64,000 nt of DNA, taken from assembly GCA_036389295.1 (NCBI GenBank), contig DASVQB010000003.1:113531-177530 (forward strand), given 5' to 3'. Below the pieces are notes generated by a model. The model ran no database searches, was not told the DNA's origin, and saw nothing but the letters and a program-made list of their open reading frames with translations. Made by a program: the position numbers and the translations under genes. This document shows positions 17,411-25,659 of the stretch, piece by piece. Within the stretch, counting starts at the first letter, position 1. The number at the start of each line of letters is the position of its first letter. Source of the stretch: AC-37 sp036389295 (GTDB taxonomy: Bacteria; Actinomycetota; Thermoleophilia; Solirubrobacterales; Thermoleophilaceae).

Positions 17411-19276
17411 GTGCGCGTCCGGAACCCTGCCCGTGGAAAGGTGTCTCACCTGCCGATGCGCACAGTCGTCACCACAGCGGTCGCGCTCGTCGCCGCCGCC
17501 GTCATGCCGCTTCCGGCCGCGGCCGAGGAGGCCCCGCCCGCGAACGCCCAGTGGCGCGGCCTGGCCTCCGCCATGGCCCGACCGTGGCCGGCGATCCAGG
17601 AGCCGGGCGGCAGCCTGCCCGACTACATGGACGGCTACGTCACGCCCGTCCACGTGTTCGCGGGGACGCGCTACGGCGACGCCGTCATGGGCTACGGCCT
17701 GATCGAGGCCGGGCTGCGGGACGGCGACCGCGAGACCCTCGACGCCGGCATCCGGTCGGTCTCCTACGCGACCGACCCCGACCGCGCCCGCCAGCGCGAC
17801 GTGGACGGCGACCCGAGCGTCTTCGAGCAGTGGGGCGTCGCCGCCGCCTACAACCTTCTGCGCGCCCGGCTGCCCGACGACCCCGCGTTCGAGCGGCGCC
17901 GCCCGGAGTGGGAGAGCTGGCTCGCGCGCATCAAGGCCGTCCGGTTCGGCACCGGCCGGCGGTTCTCGAACCACGACCTGGTGGAGGCGTGCGTGGTGAT
18001 GGAGCTGCTCGCCACCGGGCTCCGGTCGGACGTGCCGGGCGCGGTGCTCGGCTCGGGCCGCCGCCTCGCGGAGCGGCACATGCTCGCGCTCGTGAACCGG
18101 ACGGTCCCGACGATCTCGGGCCATCGCGACCCGGCGTTCATCTCGGACCCGCCGGACCAGCCGCCCGCCTACCAGGCGCTCTCGTTCGGGCTCTACGCGC
18201 ACCTCGTCCAGCGGCTCGGCGAGCGCGCCGGCCGCCCGGCCGTCGTGCTCCTGCGGCGCGTGGCGCGCGCGTCCTGGCGGATGGCCGCCCCGGACGGGGA
18301 CCTGGCGGCCTGGGGCCGGTCGCAGGAGCTCGCCTGGGTCTACTCCGCCACCGCCTACGGCGCGTCCATCGCGGCCGGTCTGCCGGACACGCCGCCCGTC
18401 GAGGCGGCGCGGTTCCGCGAGCTGGCGCTGCGCTCGCTGGACCGGCTGCGCTCGGACTACCCGGTGACGGTGAAGGGCCAGGTCGTCACCCCCTCGCTGC
18501 GGGCCGGCCCGCGCGTGGCGGCCCCGTTCCTCGATCGCTACGTCGGCGCGCCGTCGATGGGCGGCCTTGCGCTCGTGTTCCTGAACCTCGCGCTCGACGA
18601 GCCGGCGGCGTCGCTGGACGGGCCTGCGCTCGACCTCGCGTCCGACGCCGACGCCTCGATCCTCCTCGGGCGCGAGGCCGGCCGCTTCGGCGTCGCGCGC
18701 CGCGGGCGCCTGTGGTTCGCCGTTCGGGCGTCGCGGATGCGGTCCGGGCGCCTCCACTCGGACCTCCGCTACGACCTCGGGCTGGTCGCGCTCAAGCGCC
18801 TCGAGCGCGGGGCGTGGCGCGACGTCGTCCCGCACCGCCCCAACACCGAGGGCGAGGACTTCCGCGACAGCATCGGGCCCGTCCTCCTGACGCCCGGGGG
18901 CGGCAGGCTCGAGCCCGCGGCGGACAGGATCAAGGCGACGGCGACCGGCGGCTTCACGCTCCACGGCGCCTGGTACCTCACGCGGAAGCGTCCCGCCCTC
19001 CCCGCGGTCTTCGCGTACGAGCCGGTCGGCTGCGGGGTGGCGCTCTCGTTCCGCGCTCCTCCGGGCGCGCGGCTCGAGCTCTCGCAGCTGTTCGCGACCC
19101 GCCCCGTGGTGGGCGAGCGGACGATCGAGGGGCTCGGCCAGCGGCTCAAGGCGAACGTGCCGCTCGCGGTCCGGCTCGAGCGCGGCTACGGCTCGGCGGT
19201 GGACCCGCGCCTGATACGCGCGCGGATGGTCGCGACGGCGCCGCGCAGCGGCCGGCTCCGCTTCCTGACCTGCTGA
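17411..19276 (+). CDS. large secreted protein of unknown function, possibly polysaccharide lyase-like
   Basis: The 621-residue protein has a signal peptide (RTVVTTAVALVAAAVMPLPAAAEEAP). Start is uncertain: GTG at 17411 has AGGACC upstream, while ATG at 17456 begins right at the signal peptide. Residues about 50-370 are helix-rich with repeated Leu/Ala patterns and motifs such as GVAAAYNLLRARLP, NHDLVEACVVMELL and ELAWVYSATAYGA, suggesting an alpha/alpha toroid. The last 200 residues are beta-rich (GFTLHGAWYLTRKRPALPAVF). Toroid plus beta-sandwich is the layout of several polysaccharide lyases, but I see no catalytic signature I can name. Ends LRFLTC. Confidence 0.65.
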   Translation: MRVRNPARGKVSHLPMRTVVTTAVALVAAAVMPLPAAAEEAPPANAQWRGLASAMARPWPAIQEPGGSLPDYMDGYVTPVHVFAGTRYGDAVMGYGLIEAGLRDGDRETLDAGIRSVSYATDPDRARQRDVDGDPSVFEQWGVAAAYNLLRARLPDDPAFERRRPEWESWLARIKAVRFGTGRRFSNHDLVEACVVMELLATGLRSDVPGAVLGSGRRLAERHMLALVNRTVPTISGHRDPAFISDPPDQPPAYQALSFGLYAHLVQRLGERAGRPAVVLLRRVARASWRMAAPDGDLAAWGRSQELAWVYSATAYGASIAAGLPDTPPVEAARFRELALRSLDRLRSDYPVTVKGQVVTPSLRAGPRVAAPFLDRYVGAPSMGGLALVFLNLALDEPAASLDGPALDLASDADASILLGREAGRFGVARRGRLWFAVRASRMRSGRLHSDLRYDLGLVALKRLERGAWRDVVPHRPNTEGEDFRDSIGPVLLTPGGGRLEPAADRIKATATGGFTLHGAWYLTRKRPALPAVFAYEPVGCGVALSFRAPPGARLELSQLFATRPVVGERTIEGLGQRLKANVPLAVRLERGYGSAVDPRLIRARMVATAPRSGRLRFLTC

Positions 19277-19291
19277 GTGGCGGCCCGCCGC

Positions 19292-19975
19292 CTACGCGGC
19301 GCGCGCGACGCGCATCGCCGCGGCGAGCTCCTGCCCGAGCGCGTGCTCGCGGCCGCCGAGGCGCACGCGCACCGGGCCGCCGAACGGCTCGAGCCCGACG
19401 ACCTCGAGCGGCATCCCCGGCGCGATGCCCTGCTCGCCGAGGTAGCGGAGCTTCGCGGGGTCCGAGTCCGACACGCGGGTGAACGTGGCCCGGTCGCCCG
19501 GCTCGAGGTCGGCCAGCGCGCGAGTCTCGCCTTCGTCGACGACCCCGTCCTCCGTCGGGATCGGGTCGCCGTGCGGGTCGTGGCGGGGATGGCCGAGCTT
19601 CGCGGCGATCCGCGCCTCGAGGTCCTCGGACAGCACGTGCTCGAGGACCTCGGCCTCGTCGTGGACGCGGTCCCACGGGACGCCCAGCTCCTCCACGAGG
19701 TAGCGCTCGAGCAGCCGGTGGTGGCGCAGCACCTCGAGCGCCAGCCGGCGCCCGGGGCGGGTGAGCCGGACGCCGCGGTACGGGACGTGCGCCACGAGGC
19801 CGAGCCCGTCGAGCCTCTTCACCATGCTCGACGCGGAGGCCGCGGTTACCCCGAGCCGCTCCGCCAGCGCGTTGTTCGACACCGGCCCGCCGCTGCGCTC
19901 CTCGAGCACGTAGATCGCCTTCGCGTAGTCCTGGACGGCGTGCGAGAGCTCGCCGTGCTCCGCCGCGGCCGTCAC
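19292..19975 (-). CDS. DtxR/MntR-family metal-dependent transcriptional regulator
   Basis: This 227-residue regulator has the N-terminal winged HTH: HAVQDYAKAIYVLEER, NNALAERLGVTAASASSMVKRLDGLGLV and YRGVRLTRPGRRLALEVLRHHRLLERYLVEELG, the classic DtxR/IdeR/MntR order, with metal ligands in HRLLE and HDEAEVLEHVLSE. A C-terminal SH3-like FeoA domain (residues 150-220, ADLEPGDRATFTRVSD) is present. GTG overlaps the ZIP stop (GTGA). It is the last gene of the oxidase-ZIP-regulator operon and presumably senses Mn or Fe to repress it. Metal specificity cannot be read from sequence alone. Confidence 0.9.
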   Translation of the reverse strand: MTAAAEHGELSHAVQDYAKAIYVLEERSGGPVSNNALAERLGVTAASASSMVKRLDGLGLVAHVPYRGVRLTRPGRRLALEVLRHHRLLERYLVEELGVPWDRVHDEAEVLEHVLSEDLEARIAAKLGHPRHDPHGDPIPTEDGVVDEGETRALADLEPGDRATFTRVSDSDPAKLRYLGEQGIAPGMPLEVVGLEPFGGPVRVRLGGREHALGQELAAAMRVARAA

Positions 19976-21180
19976 ACCGACACCAGGAGCCCGGTCGCGT
20001 ACATGACCGCGAGGCCGGCGAGGACCCCGCCAACCGCCAGCGGGTTGAGCAGCGCCCCGTCCCGGTCGCGGAGGGCAGGCGCGAGCTGGACGACGACCTG
20101 GGCGATCGCGCCGGCGCCCACGCCGAGCATCAGCGCCGCGAGGCTCGGGTCGAACGCGGCTGCGCCGACCACCGCGCCGGCGATCGCCGGCGCGCCCGCG
20201 AGCGCGCCGAGGCCGACCAGTCGCCGCAGCCGCGGGGCCTCCTGCGCGACGGGCGCCACGATCGCGAGCCCCTCGGTCGTGTTGTGGAGCGCGAAGCCGA
20301 CGACCAGCGACGCGCCGAGCGCGAGCGAGCCGATCGCGTACGCGGAGCCGATCGCGAGGCCCTCGCCGAGGTTGTGGAGGCCGATCCCGAGCGCGATCAG
20401 CAGCGCGAGCTTGCCGGCCGCGGCGGAGCCCGGACCGGTCATGCCGCCGCCCGTCGCGCGCCGCTCGTCGCGCCCGCGGAGCCACGCGTCGACGCCGGCC
20501 AGCACGAGGTACGCGGCCACCGCGCCGACGAAGGCGAGCATCGCGCCGCCGAGGGCCTGCGACCCCTGGCCGGCGACGTCGGTCCCCTCGTTCAGCGCGT
20601 CGAGGCCCAGGAAGACGAGGAGCCCGACCGTGAGCGCCATCGCCAGCCGGACCCAGCGCTCGTCGAGCCGCCGCAGCCACGGCAGCCAGAGCATCCCGAT
20701 CGCGACGGGGATGATCCCCACGTAGAGCCCGATCAGGCCCATCAGGCCGAAGAACCCGGCGTCGGCCTCGGGCGACTCCGCGGCCGAGTCGATCGCGTGG
20801 TCGATCGTGGCGCCGGTCGAGGTGAGCAGCACGACCTCGTAGGCCTGCCCCTCGATCCACGGGTACTCGACGGTCACGGTCACGGCGGCCAGGCGGCCGA
20901 CGCGCTCGCGGCTCTGGCGGAACCGCACGAACGCGTCGTTGACGACCGCCTGCCTGAGGCGCACGGCGTCGGGGCCGTCGTTGCGCAGGTGCAGCTCGAT
21001 CTCGCCGGGCCGCAGGACGGTGCGGTCGACGGTCAGCTCCTCGACGGGCACGCCGCGCCGCTCGAGGCCGGGCGCGTCGAGCGCCAGGAACGCCGCGACC
21101 GCGACCGCGAGGATCGCAAGCGGGACCGCGCCCGCGAGCCACGCCGGGCGCGACCGCCGCGGGGCGCGCACGGACGCCAT
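19972..21180 (-). CDS. ZIP-family metal transporter with extracellular beta domain
   Basis: The 402-residue protein has an N-terminal membrane segment, then about 130 residues outside the membrane with a cupredoxin-like beta pattern (LRPGEIELHLRNDGPDAVRLRQAVVND), then about eight membrane helices. ZIP signature helices are HNLGEGLAIGSA and HNTTEGLAIVAP, which hold the binuclear metal site. It should import divalent metal (Zn, Mn or Fe). The extra beta domain before the ZIP core is unusual and looks like a copper- or metal-binding-type fold. The ATG overlaps the oxidase stop (TGATG) and its stop overlaps the regulator start, a fully coupled trio. Confidence 0.85.
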   Translation of the reverse strand: MASVRAPRRSRPAWLAGAVPLAILAVAVAAFLALDAPGLERRGVPVEELTVDRTVLRPGEIELHLRNDGPDAVRLRQAVVNDAFVRFRQSRERVGRLAAVTVTVEYPWIEGQAYEVVLLTSTGATIDHAIDSAAESPEADAGFFGLMGLIGLYVGIIPVAIGMLWLPWLRRLDERWVRLAMALTVGLLVFLGLDALNEGTDVAGQGSQALGGAMLAFVGAVAAYLVLAGVDAWLRGRDERRATGGGMTGPGSAAAGKLALLIALGIGLHNLGEGLAIGSAYAIGSLALGASLVVGFALHNTTEGLAIVAPVAQEAPRLRRLVGLGALAGAPAIAGAVVGAAAFDPSLAALMLGVGAGAIAQVVVQLAPALRDRDGALLNPLAVGGVLAGLAVMYATGLLVSV

Positions 21181-22187
21181 CAGTCGACGACCTCGAAGAA
21201 GCCCATCCAGCCGAGCTCCGCGAACTCGGACACGTGCGCGTGGAACATGTATTTCCCGACGTAGGGGAAGCGCAGCTCGAGGATCGCCCGCTGCCCCTGC
21301 CCCTGCACGACCGTGTCGGTCAGCTCGACCGGCTCGAGCGACGTGCCGGTGGGGAAGTGGTGGAAGAAGTTGGCGTGGACGTGGAACGAGTTGAGGAGGT
21401 CGTACTCGAGCAGGTTCGCGAGGTAGATCCGGACGAGGCGGTCGCGCTTCACCTGGATCGGCCGGTTCAGGTACGCGAACGCGACCGTGTTGACTGCGTA
21501 GACCTCGTTCGCGCGGTCGAAGTTGGTGTCGAACCCGTTCATGACCATCACCAGCTCGTCGGCCTCCGGCCGGCCCTGCCTCGGGTCGACCACGAACGCG
21601 CCGTAGAGGCCCTTCGCGATGTGCTCCGCGAGCGGCATCGAGTGGCAGTGGTAGTGGTGGATGCCGAACGGCTCGGCGTCGAACTCGTAGACGAGCTCCT
21701 CGCCCGGGGCTATGTCGCCCGCGCCGATCCCCGGCACGCCGTCGTTCGTCGCGGTGTGGATGCCGTGGAAGTGGATCGTGTGCGGGTGGTGCGAGCCGTT
21801 CTGGAACCGGATCCGCAGCCGCTCGCCCTCGCGGGCGCGCAGCGTCGGGCCCGGCACGCGGCCGTTGTAGGTCCAGGCGGCGAACTTGACGCCCGGCGCC
21901 ACCTCGATCTCCTTCTCCTGGGCGATGAACCGCCACTCGCGAACGCCGCCGACCAGTTCGCCGCGGTCGAAGTCGCGGAGGATCGCGTGCGGGTCGAACC
22001 CGTTCGTGCGCGGGTCGACCGTGCCGACCGTCCCGACGTGGCCGTCCCCGGAGTGCCCGGCGTGCGGGGCCGGCGCGGCGGCCCCGCCGTGGCCGGCGTG
22101 CGTCTCCGCGCCGAGCGCAGCGCGCGCCAGCGGGAGCGAGCCGAGGGCGGGGAGCCCCGCGATCAGGTTTCGCCGCGTCAGCTTCAT
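21180..22187 (-). CDS. two-domain multicopper oxidase with Tat signal
   Basis: The 335-residue protein starts MKLTRRNLIAG, a twin-arginine signal, followed by a His/Gly-rich stretch (HAGHGG...HAGHSGDGH). Copper ligands are clear: HTIHFHG, HHYHCHSMPLAEHI, NSFHVHANFF and KYMFHAHVSEFAELGWMG, the last carrying the type-1/trinuclear His-x-His signature. Length fits two-domain laccase-like oxidases that trimerise. It may oxidise Cu(I), Mn(II) or Fe(II) outside the cell, and its co-transcription with a ZIP importer and a DtxR-type regulator supports a metal-oxidation/uptake role. ATG at 22187 follows AAGG. Confidence 0.9.
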   Translation of the reverse strand: MKLTRRNLIAGLPALGSLPLARAALGAETHAGHGGAAAPAPHAGHSGDGHVGTVGTVDPRTNGFDPHAILRDFDRGELVGGVREWRFIAQEKEIEVAPGVKFAAWTYNGRVPGPTLRAREGERLRIRFQNGSHHPHTIHFHGIHTATNDGVPGIGAGDIAPGEELVYEFDAEPFGIHHYHCHSMPLAEHIAKGLYGAFVVDPRQGRPEADELVMVMNGFDTNFDRANEVYAVNTVAFAYLNRPIQVKRDRLVRIYLANLLEYDLLNSFHVHANFFHHFPTGTSLEPVELTDTVVQGQGQRAILELRFPYVGKYMFHAHVSEFAELGWMGFFEVVD

Positions 22188-22201
22188 CCTTACGAGAAGG
22201 T

Positions 22202-22237
22202 TACAACGCGATTCAGTTGTAGCTAAAAAACAGCTAC
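22202..22237. promoter_or_regulatory. AT-rich overlapping inverted repeats upstream of the oxidase operon
   Basis: TACAAC-N8-GTTGTA (22202-22221) overlaps GTAGCT-N7-AGCTAC (22219-22237). This AT-rich patch just upstream of the oxidase start is the obvious place for the promoter and for binding of the operon's own DtxR/MntR regulator. Neither repeat is a canonical DtxR box. Confidence 0.5.
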
Positions 22238-22258
22238 GCTGGAGACGGCGCAGGCGCG

Positions 22259-22316
22259 GGGGTCTCCGAGGGGGGCTCCCTGAGCGAGCTTGCGAGCGTA
22301 CCCCCGAGGAGATCCC
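22259..22316. repeat. long imperfect inverted repeat in intergenic DNA
   Basis: Arms 22259-22274 and 22301-22316 match at 13 of 16 positions as inverted copies; the 26-base loop contains GAGCGAGCTTGCGAGC. It lies between divergent genes, 116 bp before the secreted protein gene. I cannot assign it to a repeat family. Confidence 0.4.
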
Positions 22317-22431
22317 TGCGACGGCGCCTGACCACGGCCCCCCTTTCGGAATCGCCTCCGCCGGGTTACCCTCGTCTCAGGGAGGGACGGCACGGACCGC
22401 CGGCCCGGAATCGCAGTCGAAAGGACTCGAC

Positions 22432-22905
22432 GTGCTACCGATCTCATCCGCGCCCGCCCGGCGCCCGATCGCGACACTGGGGCTGGCGGTGGCCCTCGCG
22501 CTGGTGCCCGCCGCCGCCGCGCAGGCGGCGAAGCCGGCCAAGGACGCCGAGTACGCCGGGAGGACGTCGCAGGGTGAGGCGATCTCGTTCGTCACCTCGT
22601 CCGACGGCAGCGTGGTGCTCGACGTCTGGACGGACCTGACCTACCGCTGCACCGGCGAGCACGACGGCCAGGCGGGCAGCTTCGTCCTGCCGGCCGTCGA
22701 GGTGCGGGGCTCGCGCTTCCGCGCGACCCAGACGCTCCGCGGGACGAGCTCGGAGTCGGTCGTCGCCGGCGGGAGCGGGACCGTCAAGGGGACCTTCAAG
22801 CGCAAGGGCCGGCGCGCGCGGGGCAGCCTCCGCTCGCGGCTCGAGCTCGCGGGCGGCGAGATCTGCGACTCCGGCCGGGTGGCGTTCGACGTGAAGCTGC
22901 GGTAG
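22432..22905 (+). CDS. small secreted beta-rich protein
   Basis: The 157-residue protein starts with GTG at 22432, with AAAGGA seven bases upstream. Signal peptide (RRPIATLGLAVALALVPAAAAQAA) is followed by alternating beta strands (EAISFVTSSDGSVVLDVWTDLTYRCTG, FVLPAVEVRGSRFRATQTLRG, GTVKGTFKRKGRRARGSLRSRLEL) and two cysteines that could form a disulphide. The pattern matches secreted actinobacterial beta-sandwich proteins of unknown function. No operon partner. Confidence 0.65.
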   Translation: MLPISSAPARRPIATLGLAVALALVPAAAAQAAKPAKDAEYAGRTSQGEAISFVTSSDGSVVLDVWTDLTYRCTGEHDGQAGSFVLPAVEVRGSRFRATQTLRGTSSESVVAGGSGTVKGTFKRKGRRARGSLRSRLELAGGEICDSGRVAFDVKLR

Positions 22906-22941
22906 GGCGCGGCGACCGGCCCGGCGCCGCGCCCCCACCGG

Positions 22942-23463
22942 CTAGGGGGCCGCCCGCTCGCGCTCCTCGCGCGAGAACGGCCTCGCGCAGCGCTCGAAGC
23001 CGATCCGGTCGGCGAGCCGCTCGCGCTCCTCGAGGAGGGCGATCCGCTCGATCTCGACCCTGGCCAGCTCCGCGCGCTGGTCGCGGCGGGCGAGCGCGGT
23101 CATCCGGTCGAGCTTCGCGATCACCTGCCTCGAGTTGGCGAGGAACGCCTCGTAGTCCCTCTCGACCTCGTCGGAGGGGTCGAGCCTCTCGAGCTCGACC
23201 TGGAGGTCGCGGCGGGCCCTCGCCTCGTCGGCCGTCAGCTCGGCGGCGTGGCGGACGTCGTTCGGCGCCGTGACCGGCCGGAGGTCGGACGCGACGCACG
23301 CCCTGTCCGCGCGCCGGACGAGCTCGGCGCGGGTCAGCCCGTCGTCGCCGTCGCCGTCGTCCCCGCCGCAGCCGGCGACGGCGAGCGCCACGGCGGCCAG
23401 CGCCGCGAGGCCCGCGCGCTTCGTCATCGGCACGGCGCCGCGGAGCCCGGCCCGCTCTGCCAT
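22942..23463 (-). CDS. helical lipoprotein of unknown function
   Basis: The 173-residue protein has a lipobox AVAGCGG after a signal helix (GLAALAAVALAVAGC). The mature part is Asp/Gly-rich at first, then charged coiled helices (ERLDPSDEVERDYEAFLANSRQVIAKLDRMTALARRDQRAELARVEIERIALLEERERLADRIG). Two Cys residues (ADRACVAS, FERCARPF) may pair. ATG at 23463 has AGGTGG eight bases upstream; ATG at 23427 would also leave an intact signal. Likely an envelope protein on the outer face of the membrane. Confidence 0.65.
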   Translation of the reverse strand: MAERAGLRGAVPMTKRAGLAALAAVALAVAGCGGDDGDGDDGLTRAELVRRADRACVASDLRPVTAPNDVRHAAELTADEARARRDLQVELERLDPSDEVERDYEAFLANSRQVIAKLDRMTALARRDQRAELARVEIERIALLEERERLADRIGFERCARPFSREERERAAP

Positions 23464-23512
23464 CGACCAACCACCTCGCAATCGGGAAGGGTCGGGAGAA
23501 TAGGCTCAGGCG

Positions 23513-24244
23513 ATGGCCGGCAGGATGGAACGGCTGCGCGCGCGCCGCGCCGCGCTCGTGCGGCTCGCGGTCTTCGGGACGGTCCTCGCGATCCTGTTCG
23601 TGGCGAGCCGGATCGCCGGCGTCGACCTGTCGCCGGACTCGATCGAGGACTACGGGGACGACATCGGGCCGCTCGGGATCGTCGCGTTCGTGCCGGCGGC
23701 GATCGTGCTGAACTCGCTGTTCGTGCTGCCCGTGCCGGTCTTCGCGGGCGGGGCCGGCCTGCTGTTCGGAGTGCCGCTCGGGACCGCGCTCTCGGTGGTT
23801 GCCGTGTTCGGCTCGTGCGGCTTCCAGAACGCGATCGGCCGCCGATTCGGCGGCGCGCGCGCGGAGCGGCTGCTGGGGCGGTGGGGGAGGACGCTCGACG
23901 ACCTGCTCGACCGTCGCGGGTTCACGGCGGTCCTGTACGTGCGGCTCACGCCGCTCTCGCCCTACACCGCGCTCAACTACGCCACCGGCGCGACGCGCCT
24001 CGGCGCCCTCGCGCTCGCGTCCGGATCGACGATCGCGATGGCGCCGCGCGTGTACGCGTACGTGGCGCTCGGCGGCAGCCTCCACGACCTGTTCGGCTCC
24101 ACGCAGGGCATCGTCGCGCTCGCCCTGTTCGCGGGCACCTGGGCGCTGGGGCTCGTGCTGATCGTGCGCGCGTTCGTGCGCCACCGCGGCGTGCTCGGCC
24201 CGCGGGCGGCGGAGGGCGACGCGCCGAGCGAGGGCGCGACGTGA
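23513..24244 (+). CDS. TVP38/TMEM64 (DedA-superfamily) membrane protein
   Basis: The 243-residue protein has about five to six membrane segments. The signature FAGGAGLLFGVPLGTALSVV and the re-entrant loop motif YVRLTPLSPYTALNYATGAT place it in the TVP38/DedA superfamily, whose members act as lipid scramblases or phospholipid-related transporters. The charged tail ends SEGAT. Its stop overlaps the next gene's GTG (GTGA), so they are co-translated. Role in lipid transport is from family knowledge. Confidence 0.85.
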   Translation: MAGRMERLRARRAALVRLAVFGTVLAILFVASRIAGVDLSPDSIEDYGDDIGPLGIVAFVPAAIVLNSLFVLPVPVFAGGAGLLFGVPLGTALSVVAVFGSCGFQNAIGRRFGGARAERLLGRWGRTLDDLLDRRGFTAVLYVRLTPLSPYTALNYATGATRLGALALASGSTIAMAPRVYAYVALGGSLHDLFGSTQGIVALALFAGTWALGLVLIVRAFVRHRGVLGPRAAEGDAPSEGAT

Positions 24245-24552
24245 GCTACTTCCGGCTCGTCCGCGCCTACTCCGCGCTGGAGGCCGCCGTCTTCACGGCC
24301 CTGCTCGTGGTCTGGATCGGCGACCTCGGAGAGCACGCCCGGCTCGTGCTCGGCTGGACGCACGGCGTCGGCTGGCTGATCCTGTGCGGGCTCGTGCTGG
24401 CCGGCTGCGCACGCCGGCTGCTGCCGTGGCCGGTCCTCGCCGCGACGGTCTCGCCGCTCGGGCCGCTCGGCTCGACGGCGGCGCTCGAGGTGCTCGCGCG
24501 GCGGCGGCGGGCGGAGCGCTCGGCCGCGTCCGCGGGCGTCGCCGCCGAGTAG
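24241..24552 (+). CDS. DUF3817-like small membrane protein
   Basis: This 103-residue protein starts GTG at 24241 with VSYFRLVRAYSALEAAVFTALLVVWIGD, then HGVGWLILCGLVLAGCARRLLPWPVLAATVSPLGPLGSTAALEVLARRR. About three membrane helices with a conserved His-Gly pair match the DUF3817 pattern. Function is unknown. Overlaps the TVP38 gene and lies 13 bp before pgsA, suggesting one operon of membrane-lipid genes. Confidence 0.7.
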   Translation: MSYFRLVRAYSALEAAVFTALLVVWIGDLGEHARLVLGWTHGVGWLILCGLVLAGCARRLLPWPVLAATVSPLGPLGSTAALEVLARRRRAERSAASAGVAAE

Positions 24553-24564
24553 CCTGGGCGGCGG

Positions 24565-25137
24565 GTGTTCCCGCTCAACCTCCCCAACACGCTGACGCTG
24601 TTCCGCATCCTGCTCGTCCCGGTGCTGATCGTCGCGCTGCTCGAGGCGACGCCGGGCGGCTCGTGGCTCGCGGCCGGCGTGTTCGCCGCGGCCGCCGTAA
24701 CCGACGGCCTCGACGGCTACCTGGCCCGCTCGCGCCGCAGCGTCACGACGTTCGGGAAGGTGATGGACCCGATCGCCGACAAGCTGCTGATCGCGGCGGC
24801 GCTGATCGTGCTGGTCAGCCTCGACCGCGTGGCGCCGTGGATCGCGATGGTCATCATCGCGCGCGAGTTCGCCGTCAGCGGGCTGCGGATCGCCGCGGGC
24901 CAGCAGGGCGTCGTGATCCCGGCGAGCCCGCTCGGCAAGGTCAAGACGGTCACCCAGGTCGCCGCGGTGCTCGCGGTCATAGCGGCGCACGACGCCGGCG
25001 ACTGGTGGGTGCAGACGCTGCTGTACCTCGCGGTCGCGGCCACGGTCGCGTCCGGCGCCGACTACTTCCTCAACTTCAGGCGGCGCATCGAGGAGGCGCG
25101 GCGGGGAGTGTCGGGCCCGGCCCCCGAGCGCGCCTAG
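24565..25137 (+). CDS. pgsA: CDP-diacylglycerol-glycerol-3-phosphate 3-phosphatidyltransferase
   Basis: The 190-residue membrane enzyme makes phosphatidylglycerophosphate. It starts GTG, FPLNLPNTLTLFRILLVP (typical PgsA N-terminus), and contains the full CDP-alcohol phosphotransferase motif DGLDGYLARSRRSVTTFGKVMDPIADK with the D-G-x2-A-R-x8-G-x3-D-x3-D spacing. Four to five membrane helices follow. Length matches the family. It probably belongs to the operon with the TVP38 and DUF3817 genes. Confidence 0.95.
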   Translation: MFPLNLPNTLTLFRILLVPVLIVALLEATPGGSWLAAGVFAAAAVTDGLDGYLARSRRSVTTFGKVMDPIADKLLIAAALIVLVSLDRVAPWIAMVIIAREFAVSGLRIAAGQQGVVIPASPLGKVKTVTQVAAVLAVIAAHDAGDWWVQTLLYLAVAATVASGADYFLNFRRRIEEARRGVSGPAPERA

Positions 25138-25589
25138 CCGGCGTCCGACGCGAGGCCGGCCTCGACCCCGCCCGGCAGCCGCTCGAGCAGCTCCTCGCGC
25201 GTCGCGCCGCGGATGTAGAGCGCGCGGTCGAACGTGCCGCCGTAGACGGCGAACAGCGCGAACAGGACGTCCACCGTGCACACCGTCTTGGAGCCCCGGC
25301 CGCGGGCGAATCCGTACGCGCGCTGCGTCACCATCTCGACCACGTCCTCGCCGAGCGGCCGGCGGCGCAGCAGGCGCACCGCGGTCGGCTGGGCGGGCGT
25401 CTCGAGCGGCGCCTCGCCGACGCCGAGCGACTGGAGCGCCGCGCCCACGAGACCGTGCAGCCGCAGGACGCGGACCCAGCGCTCCGCCTCGTCCTCCGGC
25501 GAGCCGGCGAAGGGCACCGCGGTGTCCGCGAGCGCGAGCACGATGGCCGCGTCCTGGGAGAGTCCGATCTGCTTCGTGGAATCCGTCAT
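25134..25589 (-). CDS. hypothetical protein, distant Clp N-domain-like
   Basis: The 151-residue protein is soluble and helical. Residues 85-125 (VVEMVTQRAYGFARGRGSKTVCTVDVLFALFAVYGGTFDRALYIRG) resemble the helical repeats of Clp N-terminal domains, in which a TxxHLLxALL-like helix follows a Gly-rich turn. The N-terminal half is DSTKQIGLSQDAAIVLALADTAVPFAG. This is a guess from pattern only. Its gene overlaps the pgsA stop by four bases and lies 70 bp from folE2 on the same strand. Confidence 0.45.
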   Translation of the reverse strand: MTDSTKQIGLSQDAAIVLALADTAVPFAGSPEDEAERWVRVLRLHGLVGAALQSLGVGEAPLETPAQPTAVRLLRRRPLGEDVVEMVTQRAYGFARGRGSKTVCTVDVLFALFAVYGGTFDRALYIRGATREELLERLPGGVEAGLASDAG

Positions 25590-25659
25590 ATGCCGCTCAT
25601 CGGCGGGTCGATCCCCCTCGACAAGCGGAGCCCATCCCCCCTGGACGGGTGGTGCGGTA

